In this document: positions 27,589 to 36,373 of the stretch, in pieces
How positions within the stretch are numbered: position 1 is the stretch's first letter
How the letters are laid out: every line of letters begins with the position of its first letter
Made by a program: the position numbers and the translations under genes
Notes under the pieces: generated by a model
What the model was told of the DNA's origin: nothing
Databases searched by the model: none
What the model saw: the letters and a program-made list of their open reading frames with translations, nothing else
Assembly: GCA_012033195.1 (NCBI GenBank)
Contig: JAAUSQ010000010.1
Location: 1 to 45,704 of the forward strand
Direction of reading: 5' to 3'
Source: Chloroflexaceae bacterium
GTDB lineage: Bacteria > Chloroflexota > Chloroflexia > Chloroflexales > Chloroflexaceae
DNA: 45,704 nucleotides

Positions 27589-28497
27589 TTACAGATCTGT
27601 CTTTTTGACGACGTGCCCGCCAAACTGTCCACGCAGTGCCGAGAGCAGCTTATCGCTGAATGGTTCCGGGTCGCGGGAACGGAAGCGGCGCTGCAACGAC
27701 AGCGTGATGACTGGAATAGACACATTCAGGTCAATCGACTCCATCACCGTCCAGCGGCCTCGCCGGAGTCGGGCACATACGCGGCGATGCCTTCGAGTTC
27801 GGGGTTTGCGGCAAGCGCGGCGGCGGTCAGGTCGAGCAGCCACGAGCGCACCACACTGCCATAGCGCCAGATCTCGGCAATCTGCGCGAGGTCGAGGCCA
27901 AATTCGGTCTTGTGCTTCATCAGGTCGAAGCCTTCGGCATAGGCCTGCATCAGACCATACTCGATACCATTGTGGACCATCTTCACAAAATGACCGGAGC
28001 CAGTCGGCCCGACGTGTCCCCAGCCTTGATCGGGGGCGGGGGCCAGCGTCTCAAAGATGGGCGTGAGGCGCTCGACGGCGCAGTCTCGCCACCGACCATC
28101 ATGCTATAGCCTTCTTTCAATCCCCAGATACCGCCACTGGTGCCCACATCAACCATAAAGATACCGCGCTCTTTCAGGTGCTGACCCTGTCGAACAGTAT
28201 CGTTGTAGTTGCTATTGCCGCCATCTATCACCGTGTCACCCTCGGCAAGCAGTTCGCCGAGTTGCATAATCGTCTGCTCGGTTGGATCGCCAGCAGGCAC
28301 CATTACCCACACGGCACGCGGGCGCTCAGCTTGCTCACCATATCCGCCAGCGACTCGGCGGGGATTGCGCCGGCGGCGGCGGCGCTCTGCACAGCTTCGG
28401 CGTTGCGGTCGTACACGACCAATGTATGCCCCCCCTGAAGCAGACGGGTTGTCATATTGGCACCCATTTTGCCCAGGCCAATCATGCCCAGTTCCAT
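27589..28497 (-). CDS. gnd: 6-phosphogluconate dehydrogenase, short form (three frameshifts)
   Basis: Oxidatively decarboxylates 6-phosphogluconate to ribulose 5-phosphate. The start [15 protein letters not shown] (ATG 28497) has AAAGGAG upstream. Conserved motifs are IDGGNSNY and [18 protein letters not shown], and the signature [10 protein letters not shown]. Frame breaks at GGG 28320-28322, GG 28077-28078 and CC 27758-27759. One base at each restores [27 protein letters not shown] and [13 protein letters not shown]. The repaired length is ~303 aa, fitting the short GndA-like NAD/NADP class rather than the 470-aa form. First gene of the gnd-zwf-MOSC operon. Confidence 0.9.
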
Positions 28498-28618
28498 GTG
28501 TTTGCTCCTTTTGTCTGCGGTTGTTTGTTGTGGGCCACAATACACTGTGCCACGTGGCAGTGCTGGTGTAGCTCCGCGCGAACCTTTGAACAGGAAAGTA
28601 TGATATGACTTTAATACG

Positions 28619-28666
28619 GAACGTATCAACCAGCGTTCCATCTAGGTCGAAAATGACTGCATGCAT
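28619..28666 (-). pseudogene. N-terminal remnant of HAD-family phosphatase
   Basis: On the minus strand an ATG at 28666 opens MHAVIFDLDGTLVDTF, a textbook HAD motif I with both Asp residues. After about 16 codons the homology stops and the frame runs into the gnd promoter region without any later HAD motif in any frame. I read it as the leftover 5' end of a phosphoglycolate phosphatase or beta-phosphoglucomutase-like gene lost by deletion. Confidence 0.55.
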
Positions 28667-28769
28667 AGAGAACCTTCAGATATTATTTTTATGCCTCTTT
28701 TGCATTCTACCACCGGTTGACACGGCTGTTTGTAGAAACTGTTACAATAGCCGCGAGGAGGTAAAGCAT

Positions 28770-29153
28770 ATGCCCACAATACATGCTCTGGATCATCTGG
28801 TTTTGACGGTGCGTGATATCGAGGCGACCTGCCGTTTTTATGAGCGCATCCTCGGTATGCAGTCGATTACGTTCGATAATGGCCGCCGTGCACTGGTGTT
28901 TGGGCAGCAGAAGATCAACCTGCACCAGCAGGGCAGCGAGTTTGAGCCAAAAGCGGCCCGCCCGATGCCCGGTTCGGCAGATTTGTGTTTTCTCACCAGT
29001 GTGCCGGTTGCCGAAGTGGTCGAAGAATTGCGGATGAAGCATATTCATATCATTGAAGGGCCAGTCGAGCGCACAGGCGCAACCGGGCCGCTGCTTTCGG
29101 TCTACTTCCGCGACCCGGATATGAACCTGATTGAAGTAGCCAATATGCTGTAG
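28770..29153 (+). CDS. VOC-family (glyoxalase/bleomycin-resistance fold) protein
   Basis: A 127-aa vicinal-oxygen-chelate protein. GAGGAGG (28755-28761) precedes ATG 28770. Two beta-alpha-beta-beta-beta modules are seen: LDHLVLTVRDIEATCRFY...LGM and ADLCFLT...LLSVYFRDPDMNLIEVAN. His, Glu and related metal-ligand positions are present (LDHL, NLIEV). It resembles members annotated as virulence-associated or glyoxalase-like; the substrate is unknown. It is divergent from gnd. Confidence 0.88.
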   Translation: MPTIHALDHLVLTVRDIEATCRFYERILGMQSITFDNGRRALVFGQQKINLHQQGSEFEPKAARPMPGSADLCFLTSVPVAEVVEELRMKHIHIIEGPVERTGATGPLLSVYFRDPDMNLIEVANML

Positions 29154-29159
29154 CAAGCG

Positions 29160-29264
29160 CTGCCCAGGGGTAGGGATGGCCTCACGCCCTGCCCCAAAAA
29201 GATGCTACCATACCAGCAGGAACCGCACGCACAAAGGAATACAGGCGTGTCAACAACTGCCAGC
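29160..29264 (-). ncRNA. Candidate omega/reRNA region and right end of tnpB element
   Basis: TnpB nucleases of IS200/IS605-type elements use a guide RNA made from the 3' end of tnpB and the sequence just beyond it. This GC-rich stretch downstream of the tnpB stop is where it would lie. I could not place the element boundary or guide start by eye. Confidence 0.3.
29210..29254. repeat. Two-block repeat, 3' side of tnpB
   Basis: ATACCAG (29210-29216) and GTGTCAAC (29247-29254) occur here in the same order and orientation as in the block at 30411-30437 on the other side of tnpB. The spacing is 30 nt here and 12 nt there. Confidence 0.4.
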
Positions 29265-30401
29265 TCAAGCAGGCAGCTTGTATCCAGCCCCAACGGGTGA
29301 GGCCGACACAATAGGCTGGTTGACGGCAGCCCTGGAAATGTTCACGGCAGCGTTTACGTCGGCGTTGGCCTGATAGCCACACGCGCCACAAAGGAACTGA
29401 TCTTGCGTTTTGCGATTTGCCTTGTCACAATGTCCACAGGCGCTACAGGTGCGACTGGTGTAGCGCGGGTCAACAAACGACACGCGCACCCCGTCACACT
29501 GGGCTTTGTAGCTGACAAACTGACGCAACTGGTGGAAGGCCCAATTCGCGTGCTGCCGCCGCTGGCTGCGTCGAACCGTGGCCCGCGCCCGAATACCCTT
29601 CAGGTCTTCAAGCGCGAGTGCCTTACGCTGCTGTTTTGCCTTCTGAACCAGCCGCTTACTGATCGTGTGGTTGACCTGGCGCTGAAAACGCGCCTCTTTG
29701 CCCGCAAGCTGACGCAACCGCCAGCGGGCGCGGCGGGTGTTGGCTGTTTGCAGCCTTTGACGATGCCGAAAGCGGCGCTCACGTACGTGCTTGACCTGCT
29801 CACCACTGAAGGTTTCGCCGTCGCTATCGGTCGCCAGATTGACGATGCCCAGGTCTACGCCAAGCACACCAGTCGGCTCATCGGGCGCGGGATTGGCTTT
29901 GGTCTGGGTGATGTGGAGATACCAGACGTTCGCACGGCGCAAGAGTTCCGCGCTGCCGATTTTCCAGGTGGTGTCGTACAGATGGCGGCGCTGATAGTCA
30001 CCCAATACCAGTTGCCCGACAACGCGCCCGTGCACGGTGTTCAAGCTCACCCGGTCCAGGCTCATCAGCCGATAGGTGCGTGCATCGTAGCGAATGCTGC
30101 TGTCAGCACCAAACACCGGGCAGGTATCGCTTCCCGTGGAACGCGCCGCACGCACGGCCTCTGCCGCCTTATCACGAGCACAACACGCAAGCTGTGCGCC
30201 AAGCCCAAACTCAGCGCGTGTCGCGCCATAGACAAGGTGATGCAGCTTGTTCTTGTTGGTCACACCCTGTTCCCAGGCAACCGACGCGCAATAGGTTGCC
30301 GCACGGTTGAATGCCTGTTGCGTTGCGTGCACCATGGCATCAGCCACGCTATCAAGCGCAACTTTGCAGCATATGGTACGTGTGGAGAGTGTTGCATTCA
30401 T
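29265..30401 (-). mobile_element. tnpB: Solo TnpB (IS200/IS605-type) RNA-guided nuclease gene
   Basis: A 378-aa TnpB/IS1341-type protein. The RuvC-like catalytic residues are in GVDLGIVNLAT (Asp), ALEDLKGI (Glu) and NADVNAAVNI (Asp), with a zinc finger CSACG...CGACG between the last two. The frame is intact from MNATLSTRT to the end. No tnpA transposase gene is adjacent, so the element is non-autonomous or moves with an external TnpA. TnpB proteins are guide-RNA-directed DNA nucleases that help element retention. It is inserted between the VOC gene and the E1alpha operon and has its own consensus promoter. Confidence 0.92.
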
Positions 30402-30407
30402 AGAGAC

Positions 30408-30436
30408 ATGATACCAGATACGAACGTGTGTGTCAA
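30408..30436 (-). promoter_or_regulatory. tnpB promoter, consensus -35 and leaderless
   Basis: On the minus strand TTGACA (30436-30431), exactly 17 nt, then TATCAT (30413-30408), then 6 nt to the tnpB ATG. There is no Shine-Dalgarno, so the mRNA is probably leaderless. Confidence 0.65.
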
Positions 30437-30437
30437 C
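30411..30437. repeat. Two-block repeat, 5' side of tnpB
   Basis: ATACCAG (30411-30417) and GTGTCAAC (30430-30437) match the pair at 29210-29254. The block overlaps the tnpB promoter, so it may be a terminal repeat of the element, a regulatory site, or both. Confidence 0.4.
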
Positions 30438-30527
30438 GGTTCCCAACCCCAATGCGGACGCCGGAGGTAGCCGCCGTTCGCCAATTCCTCTGCCGCCGAA
30501 AGTCGGCAGTTTCCTTGGAGGTTTTCG

Positions 30528-31586
30528 ATGAGCCAGTCAATGGAGACACCCTCGACCAATCACACAAGCGAGCAGCCAACCCTTCCGCGCCATCTTCAGC
30601 TTGGCCTATCGGATGAGCAGGTGATTGCCGCGCTGTGCGGGATGCAACGCGCCCGCGAAGTGGACGACCGGCTGTGGGTACTCAGTCGGCAGGGCAAGGC
30701 CCATTTTGTGATTACCTCGGCAGGCCACGAGGCAATTCAGTTTGGTTGTGGCTGGGCTATCCGCGTTGGGCACGATTATGTAGTGCCCTACTACCGCGAT
30801 ATGGCGCTGGCGCTGGCACTGGGGCAGACTTCGCTCGATTTGCTGCTGCACGCGATGGGCAAGCCCACCGATCCGGCCAGCGGCGGGCGGCAGATGTTCG
30901 GGCATTTTAGCAGTCGCAAGCTGCGGCTCGTCAGCGGCTCAAGTTCGGTGGGCAGCCATATTGTGCATGCCGTCGGGCTGGCGCTGGCCTTTCGCATCAC
31001 AGGCGAGACCGATATTGCATCGATTACCTTCTTTGGGGAGGGTGCAACGTCGGAGGGCGCGTGGCACGAGGGCATCAGCATTGCGGGCGTGCATCAGCTT
31101 CCGGTGGTGTTTGTCTGCGAAAACAACTCCTATGCGATATCGGTACCGCTTAAGAAAGAAGTGCCCGTGCCCGATGTGGCGACCAAAGCAGCGGGCTATG
31201 GCATGCCTGGTGTGATTGTTGATGGTACCGATATCTTCGCTGTGTATGAAACCGTGCGTGCTGCGATGAAACGCGCCCGCTCCGGGGGTGGCCCCACGCT
31301 GGTTGAGTGTAAGACCCACCGCCTGCGCCCGCATTCCAATTCTGACGACCATACCAAATATCGCCCTGCTGATGAGATTGCCGCGATGCAGGAGCACGAC
31401 CCGATCCAGCGTTTGCTGGCCTATGTGGTGGAACACAACCTGATGACACAGGAGGAGTGGGACGCGGCCCGCCAGTCTATTCGGCAGGAGGTGAACGAGG
31501 CGACCACCACCGCCGACCGGGTGCCCGACCCGCCGCTGGAATCGCTGTTTGCGCATCTGTATGGGACGGAGGAGCACGATGCCTGA
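30528..31586 (+). CDS. 2-oxoacid dehydrogenase E1 alpha subunit
   Basis: The 352-aa alpha subunit of a thiamine-diphosphate-dependent dehydrogenase, closer to branched-chain 2-oxoacid dehydrogenase (BkdA) than to pyruvate dehydrogenase by its VVPYYRDMALALALG and TKYR segments. The thiamine-diphosphate motif is FGEGATSEGAWHEG...ENNSYAIS. The phosphorylation-loop region HRLRPHSNSDDHTKYR is typical. TTGGAGG precedes the ATG. It overlaps the E1beta gene by 8 nt and starts a three-gene E1alpha-E1beta-E2 operon. No E3 gene is adjacent. Confidence 0.92.
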   Translation: MSQSMETPSTNHTSEQPTLPRHLQLGLSDEQVIAALCGMQRAREVDDRLWVLSRQGKAHFVITSAGHEAIQFGCGWAIRVGHDYVVPYYRDMALALALGQTSLDLLLHAMGKPTDPASGGRQMFGHFSSRKLRLVSGSSSVGSHIVHAVGLALAFRITGETDIASITFFGEGATSEGAWHEGISIAGVHQLPVVFVCENNSYAISVPLKKEVPVPDVATKAAGYGMPGVIVDGTDIFAVYETVRAAMKRARSGGGPTLVECKTHRLRPHSNSDDHTKYRPADEIAAMQEHDPIQRLLAYVVEHNLMTQEEWDAARQSIRQEVNEATTTADRVPDPPLESLFAHLYGTEEHDA

Positions 31587-32563
31587 ACTGACCTTCGTTG
31601 ATGCGATCCGCAGCGCCCTGCGCGACGAGATGGCCGCCGATGCGCGGGTATTTGTGCTGGGGCAGGATGTCGGCGTGAAGGGCGGCGTGTTCCTGGCAAC
31701 CGATGGCTTGCAGGCCAGCTATGGTGAGTACCGCGTGATTGATATGCCGATTGCTGAGGTTGGCATTGTGGGTGCGGCAATCGGCGCATCGCTGCACGGT
31801 CTGCGTCCGGTTGCCGAAATCCAGTTTGCCGATTATATTCAGCCTGCTATTGACCAGATTATCAATGAGGCGGCCAAGTTTCGCTACCGCACCGCTGGCG
31901 ATTGGTCGTGCCCGCTTGTGGTGCGTGCACCGTTTGGCTCTGGCATCCACGGCGCACTCTACCACTCGCAAAGCACCGAGGCGCTGTTTACCAGCACCCC
32001 TGGCCTGAAGGTGGTTATCCCCGCCACGCCTTATGATGCCAAGGGACTCTTGATTGCCGCCATCCGCGACCCCGACCCGGTGGTCTTTTTTGAGCACAAG
32101 CAACTCTACCGCACGCAGCGCGGCGAGGTGCCCGATGGCAGCTACATCGTGCCACTGGGCAGTGCTGCTGTGCGCCGCACCGGACGCGATATGACAGTGT
32201 TGAGCTATGGCCTGATGCTGCACCATAGCCTGACGGCTGCCGAACAGGTGGCCGAAGAGGGTATCCGTGTGGAGGTGATTGATCTGCGAACGCTCTACCC
32301 ACTTGATAAAGAAACGATTCTTGAATCGGTGCGAAAGACGGGCAAGGCGATGATTGTGCACGAGGACAACCTGACGGGTGGCATCGGCGGCGAGATCAGC
32401 GCCATGATCACGGAACACGCCTTTGAATATCTGGATGGCCCGGTGCGGCGGGTGGCTTCGCCCGAATGTGCCCGCGACGGCCTTCAACGAGGCGCTTGAA
32501 GCGTATTATATGCTCAATCCGCAGAAGATAGCCGATGCTATCCGCAACTTGGCGGCCTACTGA
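31579..32563 (+). CDS. 2-oxoacid dehydrogenase E1 beta subunit (frameshifted)
   Basis: The start MPELTFVDAIR (ATG 31579, GGAGGAG upstream) overlaps the E1alpha stop. Motifs include LGQDVGVKGGVF, the transketolase-type core VRAPFGSGIHGALYHSQS and EDNLTGGIGGEI. The frame breaks at CCC 32461-32463. Removing one base gives VASPNVPATAFNEALEAYY and an end at TGA 32563, for 327 aa, the normal length. With E1alpha it forms the heterotetramer that decarboxylates the 2-oxoacid and acylates the lipoyl group of E2. Confidence 0.92.
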
Positions 32564-32592
32564 GTAGTGCTCGAACAAAGGATGCGTGTCTT

Positions 32593-33959
32593 ATGCCAAC
32601 TGATATGCGAATGCCCCAACTCAGCGAGTCGATGCAGGAGGCAACGATTACCCGCTGGCTCAAGCGCGAGGGCGATACCCTCGTGGAGTATGAGCCGATG
32701 GTGGAGGTGGAGACCGATAAGGTAACAACCGATATTCCCTCGCCAGCAGCGGGTACTATTCTGAAAATCTATGTGGGCGATGGCGAGGTGATCGAAGCCG
32801 GAGCGCTGCTGGTATCCATCGGGCATCCTGACGAAGTCGCCGCACCCGCGCCCGAACTACCTGCCGCCACGCCGCCCGTGTTGCCGCCTGTCTCACCGGT
32901 TGCTGCAAAGGTCGCCGCCGATCTGGGGGTGGATCTGACGAAGGTGCGCGGCACGGCGACCGGCGGGCGCATCACCAAGCAGGATGTGCTGGCCTATGCC
33001 GAGAACCACAATGCGGCGACCCCTGCCATCCTCACCGAGCGCCTCAATCCCGCGAGCAATGTGCCATTAAACCCGGCGGGTGTCATTACACCAGCGGTGT
33101 CGCGGCTGGCAGCAGCCTATAACATCGATCTGCGCCACATCCAGGGCAGCGGCGCGGCGGGCGGGTTACCCGCAACGATGTGCTGGCGTATATTGAGGCG
33201 GGCGCACCGGTGCCGGTTGTTGCCGTAACTGGCACCACCATGCCACTGCCGACGGTGCTGCCTGCCGCACCCGATGACATAGATGACCTGGTGGTGCCGC
33301 TCTCGGCGATGCGGCGCACGATTGCCGAGCATATGGTCCGCAGTGTGCAAACCAGCCCGCACGTCACCACGGTGATGGAGGTAGACCTTGCGGCGGTGGG
33401 TGCCCACCGTGCGGCACATCGCAACGAGTTTGCACAGTGGGGCGTACGGCTGACATATACAGCCTATATGGTGGCGGCAACGGCAGCGGCGCTGCTCAAG
33501 CATCCAGCGGTGAACGCAAGCTGGCACGAGAACGGTATCCGGCTGCATCGGGTGATCAATATTGGGGTGGCGACCGCGCTGGGTGAGGCAGGGCTGATTG
33601 TGCCAGTTATCAAAGATGCCGACGAGAAATCGCTAACGGGGCTTGCCCGTGCGATCAACGACCTGAGTCTGCGGGCACGCGCCGGACAGCTTGCCGCCGA
33701 AGAGGTGCGCGGTGGCACGTTTACTATCACTAACCACGGCACATCTGGCTCGCTGATGGCAACGCCAATTATTCATCAGCCACAGTGTGCCATTCTGGGC
33801 ATGGGCGCAATTGAGCAGCGCGTGAAGGTGGTGCAGGGCATGCTGGCAATTCGTCCAATGGCCTACCTGGGCCTGACCTTCGACCATCGCATGCTCGACG
33901 GGGCGGGAGCCGATGGGTTCCTGGCGAGTGTCAAGCAGCATCTGGAGGCGTGGCAGTAA
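32593..33959 (+). CDS. Dihydrolipoamide acyltransferase E2, two PSBDs (frameshifted)
   Basis: Order: a lipoyl domain (1-80, lipoyl Lys 43 in VETDKVTT), an Ala/Pro linker, a peripheral-subunit-binding domain (~101-137, GGRITKQDVLAYAE), a second one (~166-202, TPAVSRLAAAYNIDL...VTRNDVLAYIE), and the acyltransferase core with NHGTSGS and the active-site DHRMLDG. Having two binding domains is unusual; one is standard. The frame breaks inside the second domain near GGG 33163-33165. One added G gives GSGAAGGVTRNDVLAY and ~455 aa. Third gene of the operon; it depends on lipA and lipB for activation. Confidence 0.9.
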
Positions 33960-34051
33960 CAGGCGAGGGGCAAGCGGCAAGCGGCGCGGGAAGCATGGAC
34001 TGTGTACCCGTCTCAGCGAAGGGCAGTGCTGCCCTTTGCGCCACAGCGAGC

Positions 34052-34081
34052 AAAAAAATACCCTCACGCCATTGTGAGGGT
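34052..34081 (-). terminator. Rho-independent terminator of small membrane protein
   Basis: On the minus strand an 8-bp perfect stem (ACCCTCAC 34081-34074 with GTGAGGGT 34067-34060) is followed by a run of seven T within nine bases. Confidence 0.85.
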
Positions 34082-34120
34082 AGCAGACAGTAGTATCTTT
34101 GTGTGATTACAGGTGGGAAG

Positions 34121-34396
34121 TTAGCGCTTGCTGTCAACCGACGGCAGCAGGTCGATGAATGCGCCACCAATGGTGCCCGCGCCCGCAGTGAATAGGCCCA
34201 GCATTACCGGCAGTGTCATACCGAACTCGGCGGCACCTTCGAAGCCAAAGCCAGCACTCATGCCACTCAGGATACCCAGACCAGCACCGGCAACTGCACC
34301 AACAAACATTCGGTTGCTAAAGAGACTGGTACCTTCCTGATCGACGACAACCGACTGAAGTTCCTCTGCGTGAACGGTTTCGCGTGACTGCATCAT
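34121..34396 (-). CDS. Small Gly-rich two-TM membrane protein
   Basis: A 91-aa protein (MMQSRETVHAEELQ) with GGAGGG before the start. Two Gly/Ala-rich hydrophobic segments (~31-52 and ~60-80) resemble glycine-zipper-type helices: VGAVAGAGLGILSG and GLFTAGAGTIGGAF. It has a good terminator and probably its own promoter in the AT-rich region 34430-34490. It is unrecognised; holin-like or stress-related small membrane proteins are possible guesses. Confidence 0.6.
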   Translation of the reverse strand: MMQSRETVHAEELQSVVVDQEGTSLFSNRMFVGAVAGAGLGILSGMSAGFGFEGAAEFGMTLPVMLGLFTAGAGTIGGAFIDLLPSVDSKR

Positions 34397-34507
34397 CGCA
34401 TGACCCTCCCTGTGTTTTTAATGATATCTGATGCTTTAATTGATGCTCGTGTGGTATATAATCTATATAATATAGTTATAGCACGGTAGTGAACGATTGT
34501 CAATACA

Positions 34508-34556
34508 TTGCACACTGTTTTGCAATCGATTTTGCAGAAATTGCTCATGCATTGCA
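34508..34556. repeat. Phased TTGCA motif array
   Basis: TTGCA begins at 34508, 34520, 34532 and 34552, with a TTGCT at 34541. The first three are exactly 12 bp apart. The spacing near one helical turn suggests several protein subunits binding one DNA face. Regulator unknown. Confidence 0.4.
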
Positions 34557-34717
34557 CAGATACCTGTGAAAAAAAGATCAGTATTATGAGATAATAACTT
34601 CTTTTCTTTTTAAATAGCGTTAACTAGCTATGCTGTTCCAGATATCGATATCAGATCAAGAAGATTGGTATTTTCTTCACAAAAGCCACCTTTGCTGCTA
34701 TATCATTCAGAGCAATA

Positions 34718-34726
34718 TGTTATAAT
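34718..34726 (+). promoter_or_regulatory. Extended -10 promoter upstream of cta operon
   Basis: TGtTATAAT (34718-34726) has a perfect -10 with the TG extension. Start near 34733 would give ctaC a leader of about 390 nt. Confidence 0.45.
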
Positions 34727-35028
34727 GGCTCTAAATTAAGAAACAGCGAGAAGATTTTGTTATCAACGTGAACCGTACCTTCACTTAACTGGCAACCTTG
34801 CGGTATTGTGCTCATTCGGGGAAGAACAGGGCCGCACCCTCGTACAGTGTCCCTATTGCTCTACCTGATACGAAAGCCACACTGCCTTTGCACAGCCTGG
34901 TTAACTTTGGCGGCTGTCGGGCGTTGATAATTGGGAATATGTATGATAACGTTGTGTTCGGTAATCCTCGCTCCCCACGTCACACGGCATTATCGAGCGT
35001 TAAACGAAGGCTGTTGGTATACAAACAA

Positions 35029-35046
35029 GCAGGGGTTCGCCCCTGC
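35029..35046 (+). other. UUCG-tetraloop hairpin in ctaC leader
   Basis: GCAGGGG-TTCG-CCCCTGC forms a perfect 7-bp stem closed by a stable UUCG tetraloop, ~80 nt before ctaC. No U-tract follows, so it is not a standard terminator. Confidence 0.5.
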
Positions 35047-35126
35047 ACATAGTAGTTCTATGGGTCACGTAATACCCAACTGATACAGGTGTATGGAAAC
35101 ACCTCTGGATGCTAGAGAGGAAAGGC

Positions 35127-36242
35127 ATGGCACTTTGGCGTATTTTGAGAAGCCAACTACTCTGGGTTGGCGGATTGGGTGCCCTTGGTAGCGTGGTATG
35201 GCCCGGTGTGGCAAGCGCTCAGAGCGTCCCCTCCCCGCTCGATCCCGCTTCGCCCAACGCAGCACTGGTTGCCAATCTGTACTGGATCATCTTCTGGATG
35301 TCGGTGGTTGTGTTTGTGCTGGTGGAAGGCCTGTTGATTTATTCAGCGATTCGGTTCCGTCGGCGGGACGACAACGAAGTTCCGGTGCAGGTACATGGCA
35401 ACAATCGGATGGAAATTGCCTGGACAATTGGCCCCGCGCTGATTGCCGCCGCAGTCTTTTTCCTATCGTGGCAGGTAATGCTCGCCGACCGTCCGCCAAC
35501 TGCCGACGGGGTATCGGCGGTGTCGGTCGCCAGTGTGTGCTTCAACAACGATGTAAGCCCCGAAGAGGCCGCCCAGTTCTTGGCGGTTTCAACCGTGACC
35601 ATCGAAGTGGTGGGGCGGCAGTGGTGGTGGGCCTACAACTACCTCGATTATGGCTTTACGTCTGCCGCCGATCTGTATGTGCCCGTCGGCGAAGTGGTGG
35701 TGCTACAGCTTACCAGTCGCGACGTGGCCCATTCGTGGTGGATACCGCAGCTTGGCGGCAAGCAAGACCTTTACCCTGGTGCAACGACCTATAGCTGGTT
35801 CCAGGTGACTGAGCCGGGTGTCTACGAAGGCCATTGTACCGAACTGTGTGGGTCATCGCACGCCTATATGCCAATGCGGGTTGTAGCGGTACCTGCCGAC
35901 CAGTTTGATACCTGGGCCCAGAACCAGGCCGCCGCCAACGAGGTGGTCGAGCGCGACTACAGCAGCAACGAACTGGCATCAGAGGGTCAGGATCTCTTTA
36001 CCAGCAAGGGCTGCATCGGTTGTCACGCAGTGGGTGGCCTGGGTGCCGGGGCCGAAGTTGGGCCGGACCTGACCAACTTGGCGAGCCGCCAGCAGATTGC
36101 AGGTATGCTGCCCTACAACCGCGAAAACCTCAAGAGCTGGATTATCGACCCGTCGCAGAAACCGGGCTCGAAGATGCCACGTATTCCACTGACTGACGCC
36201 GAGGCTGAAGCAATTGTGGAGTATCTTGATACGCAGCGCTAG
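35127..36242 (+). CDS. ctaC: Cytochrome c oxidase subunit II with fused cytochrome c (caa3)
   Basis: The start is MALWRILRSQ (ATG 35127, GAGAGGAAAGG upstream). After a signal/leader segment ending near SAQ (32), two TM helices (~48-73 and ~97-118) anchor a cupredoxin domain. All CuA ligands are present: H202, C237, E239, C241, H245, M248. A C-terminal cytochrome c domain carries CIGCH (296-300) and a distal Met in SKMPRIPLTD. Such caa3-type subunits accept electrons directly from a soluble donor. First gene of ctaC-ctaD-ctaB plus two small genes. Confidence 0.95.
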   Translation: MALWRILRSQLLWVGGLGALGSVVWPGVASAQSVPSPLDPASPNAALVANLYWIIFWMSVVVFVLVEGLLIYSAIRFRRRDDNEVPVQVHGNNRMEIAWTIGPALIAAAVFFLSWQVMLADRPPTADGVSAVSVASVCFNNDVSPEEAAQFLAVSTVTIEVVGRQWWWAYNYLDYGFTSAADLYVPVGEVVVLQLTSRDVAHSWWIPQLGGKQDLYPGATTYSWFQVTEPGVYEGHCTELCGSSHAYMPMRVVAVPADQFDTWAQNQAAANEVVERDYSSNELASEGQDLFTSKGCIGCHAVGGLGAGAEVGPDLTNLASRQQIAGMLPYNRENLKSWIIDPSQKPGSKMPRIPLTDAEAEAIVEYLDTQR

Positions 36243-36373
36243 CAACCGTGCGGTTATTGATGGCTGTGCTTGACGGTACACAGAGGTAGAAGTAGAAGAG
36301 AAGCGTAAGCGGGAGTAAGGAGTAAGGCCACACCTGCTCACTGCTCGCCTACTAGATGTAGAGGTTAGAACCC

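Larger units (their letters stand above)
34397..35126. other. 730-bp AT-rich divergent regulatory region
   Basis: No convincing gene. The left part (34430-34490) is strongly AT-rich with overlapping TATATAAT-like boxes facing both ways. A cluster of TTGCA motifs lies at 34508-34556, an extended -10 at 34718-34726 points to ctaC, and a UUCG-capped hairpin is at 35029-35046. An 84-codon open frame at 34798-35052 begins with TTG, lacks a Shine-Dalgarno and looks random. Composition differs sharply from the flanking GC-rich genes. Confidence 0.6.

Noticed and set aside
30488-30507. GAAA-loop hairpin before the E1alpha gene as a riboswitch
   Set aside because: Only a single stem of about 6-8 bp with a mismatch; no known riboswitch core is visible in the short 75-nt leader.
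34021-34034. GGGCAGTGCTGCCC near-palindrome after E2 as terminator
   Set aside because: The loop would be only 2 nt and no U-tract follows.
34798-35052. 84-codon plus-strand frame in the ctaC upstream gap
   Set aside because: TTG start, no Shine-Dalgarno, no domain pattern and composition unlike neighbours.
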